64,000 nt of DNA. It comes from Alicyclobacillus suci. GTDB taxonomy: Bacteria > Bacillota > Bacilli > Alicyclobacillales > Alicyclobacillaceae. The stretch lies in contig NZ_JAFMTW010000001.1 in the NCBI RefSeq assembly GCF_017329615.1, positions 1 to 64,000 on the forward strand, given 5' to 3'. The notes below the pieces were generated by a model. It was not told where the DNA came from and did not search any database. It saw only the letters and a program-made list of their open reading frames with translations. The position numbers and the translations under genes are program-made. Below are positions 56,610 to 64,000 of this stretch, one piece after another; position 1 is the stretch's first letter; each line of letters starts with the position of its first letter.

Positions 56610-57827
56610 ATGCTCAGTCAAGAAACTAGGGATATCATCAAATCGACTGTGCCTGTTCTCGAAACACACGGAACTGCCATCACAACGCGATTTTATCAAC
56701 TCCTATTTGAAAACCACCCCGAGTTACTCAACATTTTTAACAAAATGAATCAAAGAAAAGGCAACCAGCAAACCGCGTTGGCAAATGCAGTATATGCTGC
56801 CGCCGCCCACATCGATCATTTAGAAGAAATTCTTCCCGCTGTAAAGAAGATCTCATATAAACATCGCGCACTAGGTATTCTTCCAGACCATTACCCGATT
56901 GTCGGAGAAAACTTGCTAAAAGCCATTAAAGAAGTGCTGGGAGATGCAGCCACGGATAACATTATCGACGCTTGGGCCCAGGCTTATGGGGTCATTGCCG
57001 ACGTATTTATCAGTGTTGAACAAGAAATGTATCGGGAAGTTGAAACGCAAAAAGGTGGCTGGCACGGATTTAGGCCTTTTGTCGTGCAAAAAAAAGTGCG
57101 AGAAAGTGAAGTTATCTCTTCGTTTTACTTAGTGCCCCAAGATGGAAAGGACATTGCAGATTTCCATCCCGGACAATATATAACATTCAAAGTCGATGTT
57201 CCAGAGGAAACACACACACAACGACGCCACTACAGTCTGTCAGATGCGCCTGGAAAAGGGTATTACCGCATCAGTGTAAAACGCGAAGACGGACGCGGGG
57301 ACATTCCTGCTGGGATTGTTTCTAGTTATTTGCATCAACATGTGAACGAAGGGGACGTGCTTTATGCAAGTGCGCCTTCTGGAGATTTTGTGATGAACAA
57401 ACCCGCTACTAAACCGGTTGTCTTCTTAAGTGGTGGCGTTGGCATGACACCGTTGGTGAGCATGGTCAAAACACTGTTACAAGAACAACCAGGACACCCC
57501 GTCACATATATCCACGCAGCCATTCATGGTGGACTCCACGGATTGCAAGAGGACCTAAATACCTTAGCCGAAACAAATCCGAGCCTACACTACCATGTGG
57601 TATACGAAACGCCGCGTGAACAGGACAAAGCACATCGATACTTCGCCAAAGAAGGATTTGTCAATCTCAATTGGTTAAAACAAATCACTTCTGTAGATTC
57701 CGATTTCTACTTTTGCGGCCCGACGCCTTTTATGAAGGCCATGTACCGCGCGCTCAAAGAATGGGGCGTTCCGGACAACCAAATTCATTACGAATTCTTC
57801 GGTCCTCAAGGTGCCCTCACAGACTAA
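56610..57827 (+). CDS. hmp: Flavohemoglobin / nitric oxide dioxygenase
   Basis: A 405-aa three-domain protein: globin (1-140, proximal His in KHRALGILPDHYPIVGENLL), FAD domain with RRHYSLSDAPG, and NAD domain with SGGVGMTPLVSM and YFCGPTPFM. It turns NO plus O2 into nitrate using NADH. GAGGAGGCCTGCAA precedes the ATG. Probable NsrR control. Confidence 0.96.
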   Translation: MLSQETRDIIKSTVPVLETHGTAITTRFYQLLFENHPELLNIFNKMNQRKGNQQTALANAVYAAAAHIDHLEEILPAVKKISYKHRALGILPDHYPIVGENLLKAIKEVLGDAATDNIIDAWAQAYGVIADVFISVEQEMYREVETQKGGWHGFRPFVVQKKVRESEVISSFYLVPQDGKDIADFHPGQYITFKVDVPEETHTQRRHYSLSDAPGKGYYRISVKREDGRGDIPAGIVSSYLHQHVNEGDVLYASAPSGDFVMNKPATKPVVFLSGGVGMTPLVSMVKTLLQEQPGHPVTYIHAAIHGGLHGLQEDLNTLAETNPSLHYHVVYETPREQDKAHRYFAKEGFVNLNWLKQITSVDSDFYFCGPTPFMKAMYRALKEWGVPDNQIHYEFFGPQGALTD

Positions 57828-57854
57828 GTGACGTTTCCAACACACATGTGCAAC

Positions 57855-57884
57855 GGTCGACCAATCGACAGTGATTGGTCGACC
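57855..57884. terminator. Perfect 12-bp hairpin after hmp
   Basis: GGTCGACCAATC/GATTGGTCGACC with a 6-nt loop, 27 bp after the hmp stop. No T-run follows. The remaining 226 bp up to the permease gene carry a TATAAT near 58085 as the only notable element. Confidence 0.55.
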
Positions 57885-58110
57885 ATAGATAATCTGATAA
57901 AAACAAGGACACCGTTGTATTCCCTTCCTCATTCCCACAGTCCACTAAAAAACATGTACCAGTGCCACAATGACCATCACGATTATGCGCATCGGACGCT
58001 TGCTTTATCACGTCATTACTGCACTTGAATAAAGCAACGCTGATATGTTACCTTATCTAAGGTTAAATCAAAATGCAATTGCAAATGTATAATTCTACAT
58101 TTCTAAGGAG

Positions 58111-59487
58111 ATGCCGTCCCACGTGGAGAACCAAAATCAACTCAGAAAAGGCATTGGACTATTCATCGCCACGGCGTTAGTCGCTGGCAACATGATGGGT
58201 TCCGGAATCTTTATGTTGCCTGCTACACTGGCTCAAGAATCTGGACCCGGTTCAACGATGATTGCATGGATACTGACAGGCATGGGTTCAATATTTCTAG
58301 CATTGTCGTTTGCAAATTTAGGTACACGCTATCCTCAAAGCGGTGGACCTTATGAATTTTCCAAACGAGGCTTTGGCGATTTCATTGGCTTTATCAATGC
58401 CTGGCTGTATTGGAATGGTTCATGGATTGGAAATGTCGCCGTCATTCTTGCAATCGCAAGCTATGCAGGAAATCTCATACCGGCGATTGCCAGCAATCAT
58501 CTGATTGGATTCATTACAACCAGTGCGATTCTCTGGATATTCACCCTAATTAACATCTTAGGCGTACGTTTGGCAGGGAAAATCCAAACAGCCATCACTG
58601 CGTTTGAGATTGCCTTATTTTTAGGGTTTATCATCGTTGCAGCGCTTCACTTTCACCCAAGCAATCTGACGCCGTTATTCCCGGCGCACAAGGGTCCTGG
58701 CGCAATTTCTGTCGCCGCGTCATCGACACTCTGGGCTTTCATCGGTCTCGAAAGTGCTACAGTTGCCGGAGGAGAAATTCGCAATCCGCAAAAAAACATA
58801 CGCCGAAGCACGATTCTTGGAATATCGATTGCGACGGTACTCTATATGGCCATCAACTTCTTTGCTATGGGTGCAATGAATCAGAGAGCTCTTGCAGGAA
58901 GTTCTGCCCCAATTTCGGACATTCTTGCTCAGTTTTTCGGAACAGGGATTGGTCGACTGATTACGGTAGCTGCTGTCGTCAGTATCTTGGGCACTACCGT
59001 AGGGTGGCTTCTATCCACCGCCCGCATTGCTTACGCAGCTGGCGTGGACGGCGTCTTCCCGAAACCATTTGCTAAAGTGCATTCCAAATACCAGACGCCG
59101 TACATGGCACTGATTATTGGATCCGTCTTAGCGAACATATTACTGTTGATGAATTATACGAAGAGCTTTAACTCAGCCTTTAATTTTGTGGTCTTACTGG
59201 CTACACTGAGTTATCTCCCCGTATATGCTATGACGGCCGCTTCCGAAATTCGATTAATGAAGAAAATGCATGGCACGGTCAATGTGTCCAAGTTCATCAA
59301 AGTATCATTGATCCCTCTGCTCGGCTTTATCTATGCGGGCTGGGCGATTTATGGCTCAGGTGCAAAAACAGTTATGTATGGATTTTTACTCTTACTAGCG
59401 GGAATACCGTTTTACCTGTACATGAACTATAAACGTGAGACTACAGCCAACCAGCAGCCGACGGAAAGCATAACGACCAAAATATAA
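58111..59487 (+). CDS. APC-family amino acid permease (AdiC-like)
   Basis: A 458-aa protein with 12 helices. Helix 1 signature GNMMGSGIFMLPATLAQ and WAFIGLESATVAGGEI in helix 6 fit the basic amino acid/polyamine antiporter group of APC transporters. Arginine/agmatine or a similar exchange, useful in acid resistance, is a guess. AAGGAG directly abuts ATG 58111; GTG 58123 is a possible start with 12-nt spacing. Confidence 0.85.
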   Translation: MPSHVENQNQLRKGIGLFIATALVAGNMMGSGIFMLPATLAQESGPGSTMIAWILTGMGSIFLALSFANLGTRYPQSGGPYEFSKRGFGDFIGFINAWLYWNGSWIGNVAVILAIASYAGNLIPAIASNHLIGFITTSAILWIFTLINILGVRLAGKIQTAITAFEIALFLGFIIVAALHFHPSNLTPLFPAHKGPGAISVAASSTLWAFIGLESATVAGGEIRNPQKNIRRSTILGISIATVLYMAINFFAMGAMNQRALAGSSAPISDILAQFFGTGIGRLITVAAVVSILGTTVGWLLSTARIAYAAGVDGVFPKPFAKVHSKYQTPYMALIIGSVLANILLLMNYTKSFNSAFNFVVLLATLSYLPVYAMTAASEIRLMKKMHGTVNVSKFIKVSLIPLLGFIYAGWAIYGSGAKTVMYGFLLLLAGIPFYLYMNYKRETTANQQPTESITTKI

Positions 59488-59518
59488 AATCGCTAAGATG
59501 TACAAATTCCTTTTACTC

Positions 59519-59562
59519 CCACCGAGGGTTCCGTAAAAACACGAGGTCCTCGGTGGTTTTCT
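59519..59562 (+). terminator. Terminator after the permease
   Basis: CCACCGAGG/CCTCGGTGG stem with a 20-nt loop followed by TTTTCTG. Confidence 0.8.
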
Positions 59563-59724
59563 GCGCTTAGACTGAATAGAACACGCAGGGCCCTGAATTT
59601 CTTTTATCCCATGGACGGTAGCTAAATTAGATCCATTCGTTGTCCGGTGTACACTAGGTGGCGAACCAAATTTCAAAGCAAGATAGCATTGATTTTCTTT
59701 ATCCACCAAGAACGATTCTCACGA

Positions 59725-59850
59725 GGAGACTGGATTGGCTTGACATTCTCCCCATGCCTAAAGGCAGGGGATTCCAACTATCACTAGTTGGCTTTCCTGC
59801 TTCGTTGAGGCTTGCCTTCTCGTTGGCTTTTCAGCTTTCGAGCGGGTCTT
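59725..59850 (-). ncRNA. Predicted omega RNA (reRNA) of TnpB
   Basis: In IS605 elements the 3' part of tnpB plus the right-end hairpin is transcribed as the guide RNA scaffold, and the guide is the flanking sequence just beyond the right end. Here that guide would begin GCCAATCCAGTC after TCAA (59740) and read leftward. The 5' limit is not visible in sequence and is approximate. Confidence 0.45.
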
Positions 59851-61054
59851 ACTGCTTCTCCACAGGCTAATACGGCTTGCCCAGCCGCTAAGATATTTTG
59901 CGCGGCGTTTACATCTCTGTCGTGATGCTCTCCACATTCAGGACATGTCCAATTGCGAATGTGGAGTGGCATGTTCGGCATGATGTGACCGCAGTCAAAA
60001 CAACGCTTGCTGGATGGATAGAACTTGTCGATTTTGACGAGCGTTCTACCGTACCAATCCGCTTTATATTCGAGTTGCCGTATCAATTCACCCCATCCAA
60101 CGTCAGCAATTGACTTTGCAAGATGGTGATTTCGAATCATATTCTTCACCTGCAAACGCTCGACGGCAATCACTTGGTTCTCGTTGATTAACCGCGTACT
60201 GAGTTTGTGCAGGAAGTCTAAACGACGATCCGCAATCTTGGCGTGAATACGGGCAGCTTTGAGACGCGCTTTTGCCCTATTATTGGAACCTTTTTGTTTC
60301 CTTGCAAGTTGTCTTTGTGCCTTGGCTAACCTTTTTTCGTCCTTGCGAAAGAAACGCGGATTTCCGAACTTCTGGCCCGTTGAAACAATGACCGCATCCG
60401 TAAGCCCAAGATCAATACCAACTTGCGTATTCACAGGTTCTTTTTGCTCAATTTCTTCTTCAACAAGAATGGATACAAAATAGCGACCCGTTGAGTCTTT
60501 AGATACTGTCACCGTGGAAGGAGTGCCAACAAAATCACGCGACCACCGAATATTGAGCGGTTCTGACATCTTCGCCAGCGTAAGACGTTCTCCATTCCAC
60601 TTGAATGCAGATGCCGCATATGTCGCAGACTGTTTTCCACGCTTCTTGTGGAATGTCGGATATTCTCCACGCCCTTCAAAAAAATTGATGAAGGCGCGAT
60701 CCAAATGACGCAACTCCTGTTGGAGAGGGACACTGGATATTTCATTGAGCCATACCGTCTCTTTCTGTCGTTTCAGTGCCGTGAGTTGAGCAGACAAATC
60801 TTTATAGTACAGACGTTTACTATCGTTGTAGTAGGCATCTGTCCTGAGGCGTAAGCCCCAATTATAGACATAGCGAACACAGCCAAATGTCTTGGCGAGA
60901 ATTTGTTTTTGCTCTTCTGTTGGGTAGAAACGGTATCGGTAAGCTCTTTTTCTCCTCATATTTACATTTTATCATACTACGGTGTAAAGATTAGATACTT
61001 TCGCCTAGCGGCGAGCGCCTGATATCCCCATGGCTGAAGCTAGGGGTTTTACGG
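59740..61054 (-). mobile_element. IS605-family element carrying only tnpB
   Basis: The tnpB gene is flanked by subterminal imperfect hairpins typical of this family: CCCCTGCC-TTTA-GGCATGGGG near 59748-59770 (right end) and CCCCTAGC/CATGGGG near 61027-61045 (left end). Leftward, the right end finishes with TCAA at 59740-59743 and TTGAG (61055-61059) abuts the left end as presumed target. There is no tnpA, so it needs a transposase in trans or is immobile. Ends are inferred to a few bases. Confidence 0.7.
59784..60959 (-). CDS. tnpB: TnpB RNA-guided nuclease (IS605 OrfB)
   Basis: A 391-aa TnpB: N-terminal HTH_OrfB_IS605 region (FGCVRYVYNWGLRLRT), RuvC residues Asp183 (GIDLGL), Glu267 (AVERLQVKN) and Asp349 (HDRDVNAAQNI), and a zinc finger at Cys320, 323, 339 and 342. 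All key residues are intact. Family members cut DNA next to a target-adjacent motif guided by an RNA from the right end. The C-terminal tail is basic and partly overlaps the guide RNA coding zone. Confidence 0.93.
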   Translation of the reverse strand: MRRKRAYRYRFYPTEEQKQILAKTFGCVRYVYNWGLRLRTDAYYNDSKRLYYKDLSAQLTALKRQKETVWLNEISSVPLQQELRHLDRAFINFFEGRGEYPTFHKKRGKQSATYAASAFKWNGERLTLAKMSEPLNIRWSRDFVGTPSTVTVSKDSTGRYFVSILVEEEIEQKEPVNTQVGIDLGLTDAVIVSTGQKFGNPRFFRKDEKRLAKAQRQLARKQKGSNNRAKARLKAARIHAKIADRRLDFLHKLSTRLINENQVIAVERLQVKNMIRNHHLAKSIADVGWGELIRQLEYKADWYGRTLVKIDKFYPSSKRCFDCGHIMPNMPLHIRNWTCPECGEHHDRDVNAAQNILAAGQAVLACGEAVRPARKLKSQREGKPQRSRKAN

Positions 61055-61135
61055 CTCAACTGATAATTGTAAATCCTCTGTCGATCATGCACCCTATGAT
61101 TCAAGATGATTGCCACAAATTTATTGATCGACATT

Positions 61136-61321
61136 TTAATCCTTCTCCATCAAAACGGTCAGTTTCGCCGCAATTTGTTGCCGTAAAGATAAATGCTTCT
61201 CATCACAATACTGTACTGCTGGCATGGTCCACATTTCTATTGGATACTGCCAAACGGGATAAAACTTCCTCTCTTCTGGTTCCCAATCATATCTTGGGAA
61301 GACGTGAGCATGCAAATGTGC
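61136..61321 (-). pseudogene. HIT-family hydrolase, 3' fragment
   Basis: The frame HLHAHVFPRYDWEPEERKFY through VLMEKD carries the HIT histidine motif (HxHxH-like) and C-terminus, about 60 codons, but no start or N-terminal half is present. It begins right after the stop of the MFS fragment in the same frame. A remnant beside the TnpB element. Confidence 0.55.
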
Positions 61322-61816
61322 TTATCCATCTAATTGACGAAATATAGACCAAGTAAATCCTTGCAGCCCTAAACATATTGTTGCGATTGAGGCAACGGTC
61401 ATTACTACTTCTTTTCCGTAATAGGGTAGTACAAGTCCTGTCAGCCATGCACCTAAAGGCATACCTAGAGTAGTAATGGAACTCGTAACTCCATAAACTC
61501 GAGCCTGTAATTCCAAACTAATTGAGTTTTGCCTTGCAGTGGTAACAAGAGCATCCCAAGGCGAGAAAATTACTCCGGCGATAACCATACAGATTGATGC
61601 AAGAAGCAAAGATGATGCATATGCAAAAACCAATGTAATAACTCCCCAAAGTATAATAATAACTAATAATGATTTTGTAGTAGAAAATTTCCATTCTTTA
61701 TAGGAAAAGACGAAGCTCCCCGATGCAGCGCCTATTGCAAATAACGTCCATAAAAGACCCAAGGAAGTCGGTCCACTGAACAATACTGTCGAGACATAGG
61801 GGTGTTTTCCGCGGTT
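61322..61816 (-). pseudogene. MFS transporter, 3' fragment
   Basis: About 160 codons corresponding to the second half (helices 7-12) of a 400-aa MFS exporter (GLLWTLFAIGAASGSFVFSY, RVYGVTSSITTLGMPLGAWL). An in-frame TAG at 61817-61819 and absence of the first six helices show it is truncated. No ribosome site precedes TTG 61783. Confidence 0.65.
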
Positions 61817-61963
61817 CTAATTTGCAGAACAACGCCGTGCTGTTTTATTCGTGTATTCTGCATATCCATGCAAAAGCATAGTGACATCTTATTGCGTTAT
61901 AGGGCAGTTTAGCGACAGAAGGGGTCCCAATCATAGGTGAGTATCAATACACAATCGGAATTC

Positions 61964-61986
61964 AAGGCTGCCGGATTGGCAGCCTT
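61964..61986. terminator. 9-bp hairpin in the gap before tetR
   Basis: AAGGCTGCC/GGCAGCCTT with a 5-nt loop, without a T-run. The rest of 61820-62043 contains nothing recognisable. Confidence 0.35.
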
Positions 61987-62043
61987 GCGCAGGACAGATG
62001 AGACGATTAGCAGTGAGATTCGAGGTGAAAAAACCATTCTAAC

Positions 62044-62580
62044 TTATAGATTCCTCTCTAACAATAACCCCACTTGTTCTGCCATAACATGAGGTGGCAA
62101 AAGCATTCCATTCGTGATCCACCATTCCACTACCCCTACATAAGACGTCACGATAAATTGAAGAACAACATCTTCATTTAATCCATGATTTATTCCTTTT
62201 GTTGTATCCACTTCATCCTTGAACTCTTCGATGAGAAACTCAACGAACCGATTACGAAAATAAGGGGCACCTTTGCTGGCCAACATCGTCGAAAAGAATA
62301 AATAATTACGTTCAAGGTATTCGAACCAGGGCAGATTCGCATCTTTATAATCCATTTCATCTGCCGATTCGCAGATTTCCCGGAGTTCGTTAATGTGTTC
62401 TTCAATAAGCTTATCCAGTAGATCGAATTTATCAACGTAATGAAGATAGATGGTTCCTCGGCTAACGTTTGCCCTGTCGGAAATATCCTGTATCGTAATG
62501 TCATCAAAGTTTTTTTCAGCCATTAGTCCAATAACCGCTCTCTTTAACGCTTCTTGAGTTTTGAGTATTCGTCTATCCAC
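62044..62580 (-). CDS. TetR-family regulator
   Basis: A 178-aa protein: N-terminal HTH (FDDITIQDISDRANVSRGTI, YLHYVDKFDLLDKLI) and a helical ligand domain with a TetR_C-type pattern (FIVTSYVGVVEWWITNGM). The GTG at 62580 starts it. The perfect palindrome at 62624-62649 is its probable operator, controlling itself and the rightward promoter at 62664-62691. Confidence 0.9.
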   Translation of the reverse strand: MDRRILKTQEALKRAVIGLMAEKNFDDITIQDISDRANVSRGTIYLHYVDKFDLLDKLIEEHINELREICESADEMDYKDANLPWFEYLERNYLFFSTMLASKGAPYFRNRFVEFLIEEFKDEVDTTKGINHGLNEDVVLQFIVTSYVGVVEWWITNGMLLPPHVMAEQVGLLLERNL

Positions 62581-62620
62581 TTTGGGTCACCAAACTTCCT
62601 TTAGGATTATGAATAATTAT

Positions 62621-62738
62621 AATACATTTGTTCATTAATGAACAAATGTGCTCTGTTTAACCATTGCAAGCATCCTGCATCTGTTTATAATACTACACAG
62701 GTGTTCATTAAAATATCAATGTCCATTATATGTGAGTA
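62621..62738 (+). repeat. Promoter/operator block, copy A
   Basis: A 118-bp block aligned without gaps to 63681-63798. Strongest shared segment: TTTAACCATTGCAAGCATC, then GTTTATAATA. It contains promoter TTGCAA-16 nt-TATAAT (62664-62691) and the TetR palindrome. Confidence 0.7.
62624..62649. promoter_or_regulatory. 26-bp perfect palindrome, TetR operator
   Basis: Arms ACATTTGTTCATT/AATGAACAAATGT. It lies 44 bp upstream of tetR next to a leftward TATAAT, and 15 bp before a rightward -35 TTGCAA. A related half-preserved copy occurs at 63690-63710. Confidence 0.75.
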
Positions 62739-62774
62739 GCTTGGCTTTACCAGTGCTAAGGAGTGAGAAAAAAC

Positions 62775-62888
62775 ATGACTATTATGACCCGTGTTCTAAG
62801 TGTCCCAAGTACGAAAAAGAGCTTGTTCTTTTCACATAACGATCCTGAAATCGTGAAATGGCTCAGTAACCGTAAACTTGATATTTAG
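62775..62888 (+). CDS. Possible 37-aa ORF after promoter A
   Basis: AAGGAG lies about 11 nt before the ATG; the peptide starts MTIMTRVLSVPSTKKSLFFS and ends WLSNRKLDI. It could be a remnant of an interrupted gene, since a GNAT-like tail overlaps in another frame just downstream. Confidence 0.3.
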   Translation: MTIMTRVLSVPSTKKSLFFSHNDPEIVKWLSNRKLDI

Positions 62889-63027
62889 TGCTCATATACA
62901 ACACAACGAAATGAAGTGCGAAGAAGAGGCAAGCCAATCAGGATTGTCTTTTTATCGGCAAGCAGGATATGAGGAAGTCGATTCATGTACATCCAAATTA
63001 TTGAAAGGAAGTTTTGAATTTGAGTAA
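62857..63027 (+). pseudogene. GNAT acetyltransferase-like 3' fragment
   Basis: The open frame contains SGLSFYRQAGYEEVDS, like the C-terminal FY-x-x-x-GY region of GNAT enzymes, and ends at TAA 63025-63027, overlapping the next gene's start. The N-terminal domain is missing. A similar tail (AGYREVDYCAFNM) occurs in the second copy of the region near 63805. Confidence 0.35.
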
Positions 63028-63610
63028 TGTTTTGATCCTTGGAGCAAACGGCGGAATCGCACGGATTGCTATTGATTTATTTCTAAACGAAACGGATGTC
63101 CAGTTGACGCTTTATCTGCGTAACTCGCGCAGACTCAGAAACATTGATTCAAACCGCGTTCGAATCATCGAAGGCGATGTTATGGATATTGAAAAATTAA
63201 AAGAAGTCATGATTGGACAGGATGTTGTCTATGCCAATCTAGCTGGCAATCTGGAACCAATGGCAAAAAACATTGTGGAGGCAATGAACGCGACTGGCGT
63301 TAAACGTCTAATTTGGATCAGTTCAATGGGAATTTATGATGAAGTCCCGGGAGAAAAGTATGGAAGCATATTAGAACCATATCGAAGGTCAGCTACTATT
63401 ATTGAAGAATCAGACCTCGACTATACGATTTTGAGACCCGGATGGTTTACCAATAAAGATGAAATTGATTACGAGACAACTCAGAAAGGCGAACCATTCA
63501 AAGGGCATGAAGTATCGCGTAAGAGTGTTGCAGCCTTGGTTGTTAAATTAGCTACATCGCCCGAATTGGAAGTTCGTCGCAGCTTGGGGGTAAACAAACC
63601 TGTGCGTTAA
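63020..63610 (+). CDS. NAD(P)-binding oxidoreductase (atypical SDR/NmrA-like)
   Basis: About 196 aa with a Rossmann fold: GANGGIARIAIDLF at the N-terminus, then ISSMGIYDEVPG and LRPGWFTN of atypical short-chain reductases. Likely a quinone or aldehyde stress reductase. AAGGAAG 8 nt before TTG 63020 selects it over TTG 63014. Downstream of promoter A, so probably in the TetR regulon. Confidence 0.85.
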   Translation: MSNVLILGANGGIARIAIDLFLNETDVQLTLYLRNSRRLRNIDSNRVRIIEGDVMDIEKLKEVMIGQDVVYANLAGNLEPMAKNIVEAMNATGVKRLIWISSMGIYDEVPGEKYGSILEPYRRSATIIEESDLDYTILRPGWFTNKDEIDYETTQKGEPFKGHEVSRKSVAALVVKLATSPELEVRRSLGVNKPVR

Positions 63611-63622
63611 TGAGTTGACGAG

Positions 63623-63654
63623 AAGGCACGCCAAAATATTGGTGTGCCTTTTTT
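63623..63654 (+). terminator. Terminator after the oxidoreductase
   Basis: AAGGCACGCC/GGTGTGCCTT stem with an 8-nt loop followed by TTTT. Confidence 0.85.
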
Positions 63655-63680
63655 GGGTGCAGTGAGGTTTATGAACAATT

Positions 63681-63798
63681 ATCATTCGTCTGTTCACTAA
63701 TGAACAAATCGCATTCATTTAACCATTGCAAGCATCATGCGTGCGTTTATAATATTGGACAGTCGTACATTAATTAATCAACGTTCATTATGTGTGGG
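63681..63798 (+). repeat. Promoter/operator block, copy B
   Basis: The diverged second copy of 62621-62738. Same promoter (TTGCAA-16 nt-TATAAT); the operator keeps GTTCACTAATGAAC but lost the outer arms. A GNAT-like tail frame (GYREVDYCAFN) follows to 63938. It precedes an aldo/keto reductase gene by about 170 bp. Confidence 0.65.
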
Positions 63799-63968
63799 AA
63801 GCTGGATATAGGGAAGTCGATTACTGTGCATTCAATATGCGCCAGAAAGGATCGTGTCATCTGTTATGTCCAATAGAACAACCATCTGACGTCGCGATTA
63901 ATGAGATGATTATTCGTCCTACGCGTCAAGAGCGGTAAATTGCCTGTCAACAGAAAGGAAGATAAATG

Positions 63969-64000
63969 ATGCAAAAACGTAAATTAGGAAAAAGTGGACT
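63969..64000 (+). CDS. Aldo/keto reductase, N-terminal start (runs off right edge)
   Basis: AAAGGAAGATAAATG leads into MQKRKLGKSGL, the typical N-terminus of aldo/keto reductases (K-R-x-L-G-x-S-G-L). Only ten codons are visible. Under the copy B promoter it should belong to the same TetR-controlled stress group. Confidence 0.6.
   Translation, partial: MQKRKLGKSG

Noticed and set aside
61030-61347. Rightward ORF of 105 codons
   Set aside because: It covers the IS left end and the antisense of the HIT fragment, with no ribosome site.
1-64000. CRISPR array or rRNA genes
   Set aside because: No regularly spaced repeats and no rRNA-like sequence were seen; repeats present are operators, tRNA copies or promoter duplications.

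Overview
The window looks like chromosomal DNA of a spore-forming, low-to-mid GC Bacillota, most plausibly Alicyclobacillaceae. This is inferred, not proven. The grounds are very strong Shine-Dalgarno sites (AGGAGG type) with many TTG and GTG starts, a Spo0E-family phosphatase gene with Spo0A-box-like sites, a DUF896 (YnzC-like) gene, a c-di-AMP (ydaO) riboswitch in front of an NlpC/P60 gene, CcpA-type cre sites, a feu-like iron operon and tandem CBO0543-family genes. There is no rRNA and no CRISPR array.

Layout. (1) 1-10285 is the right part of a temperate prophage. A leftward operon of small genes (Cro-like regulator, excisionase-like protein, antirepressor, HNH protein, zinc-ribbon proteins, Gam-like protein, a protein with an SSB-like tail, LysM protein, replication initiator) runs off the left edge. 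A rightward lysogeny operon (repressor, ImmA/IrrE-type protease, S24-like protein, tyrosine integrase) ends at the 3' side of a tRNA-Arg(CCG) gene, the likely attachment site. The far att site is outside the window. (2) 10285-13890 holds anthranilate synthase genes (trpG-trpE order) and nine more leftward tRNA genes (two identical Ile-GAT, plus Asp, fMet, Val, Glu, Asn, Ala, Leu, Arg). (3) 14057-24051 is mostly housekeeping: YjgB-like lipoprotein, riboswitch-controlled NlpC/P60 protein, two MFS exporters, tyrS, RidA, metallophosphoesterase, Spo0E-like protein and small proteins. (4) 24101-31900 is a leftward aromatic-type catabolic cluster: Rieske dioxygenase beta and alpha, aldehyde dehydrogenase, ThDP-dependent decarboxylase-like enzyme, MFS uptake protein and PadR regulator, with two cre-like boxes and a large palindromic operator. 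A DHA2 exporter is divergent. (5) 33787-41199 has a LuxR-type regulator, sulfite-oxidase-like molybdoenzyme, two CBO0543 membrane proteins with a possible structured RNA nearby, a YeeE/TsuA-type sulfur transporter and a circularly permuted GH3 beta-glucosidase.

(6) 41472-51541 has a lysozyme-like protein, cidA/cidB with a divergent LysR regulator, an AraC regulator followed by a 43-aa secreted-peptide candidate, an M29 aminopeptidase, and a siderophore ABC operon under a 7-1-7 Fur-like palindrome. (7) 51609-59562 has a phosphotransferase, a PadR plus HAAS/VanZ pair divergent from a large glycoside-hydrolase-like lipoprotein across a 24-bp perfect palindrome, flavohemoglobin with an NsrR-type dyad, and an APC permease. 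(8) 59740-64000 is a decayed, mobile region: a TnpB-only IS605-type element, truncated MFS and HIT genes, a TetR gene with a perfect 26-bp operator, a duplicated 118-bp promoter/operator block, an NAD(P)-binding oxidoreductase and the start of an aldo/keto reductase.

I did not find one clearly unprecedented system. The best leads are the XRE plus Cas2-like pair in the prophage, the prophage protein with an SSB-type tail beside Gam, the catabolic cluster lacking electron-transfer partners, the hairpin/pseudoknot element at 36575-36687, the secreted peptide beside the AraC gene, and the duplicated TetR-controlled promoter module.
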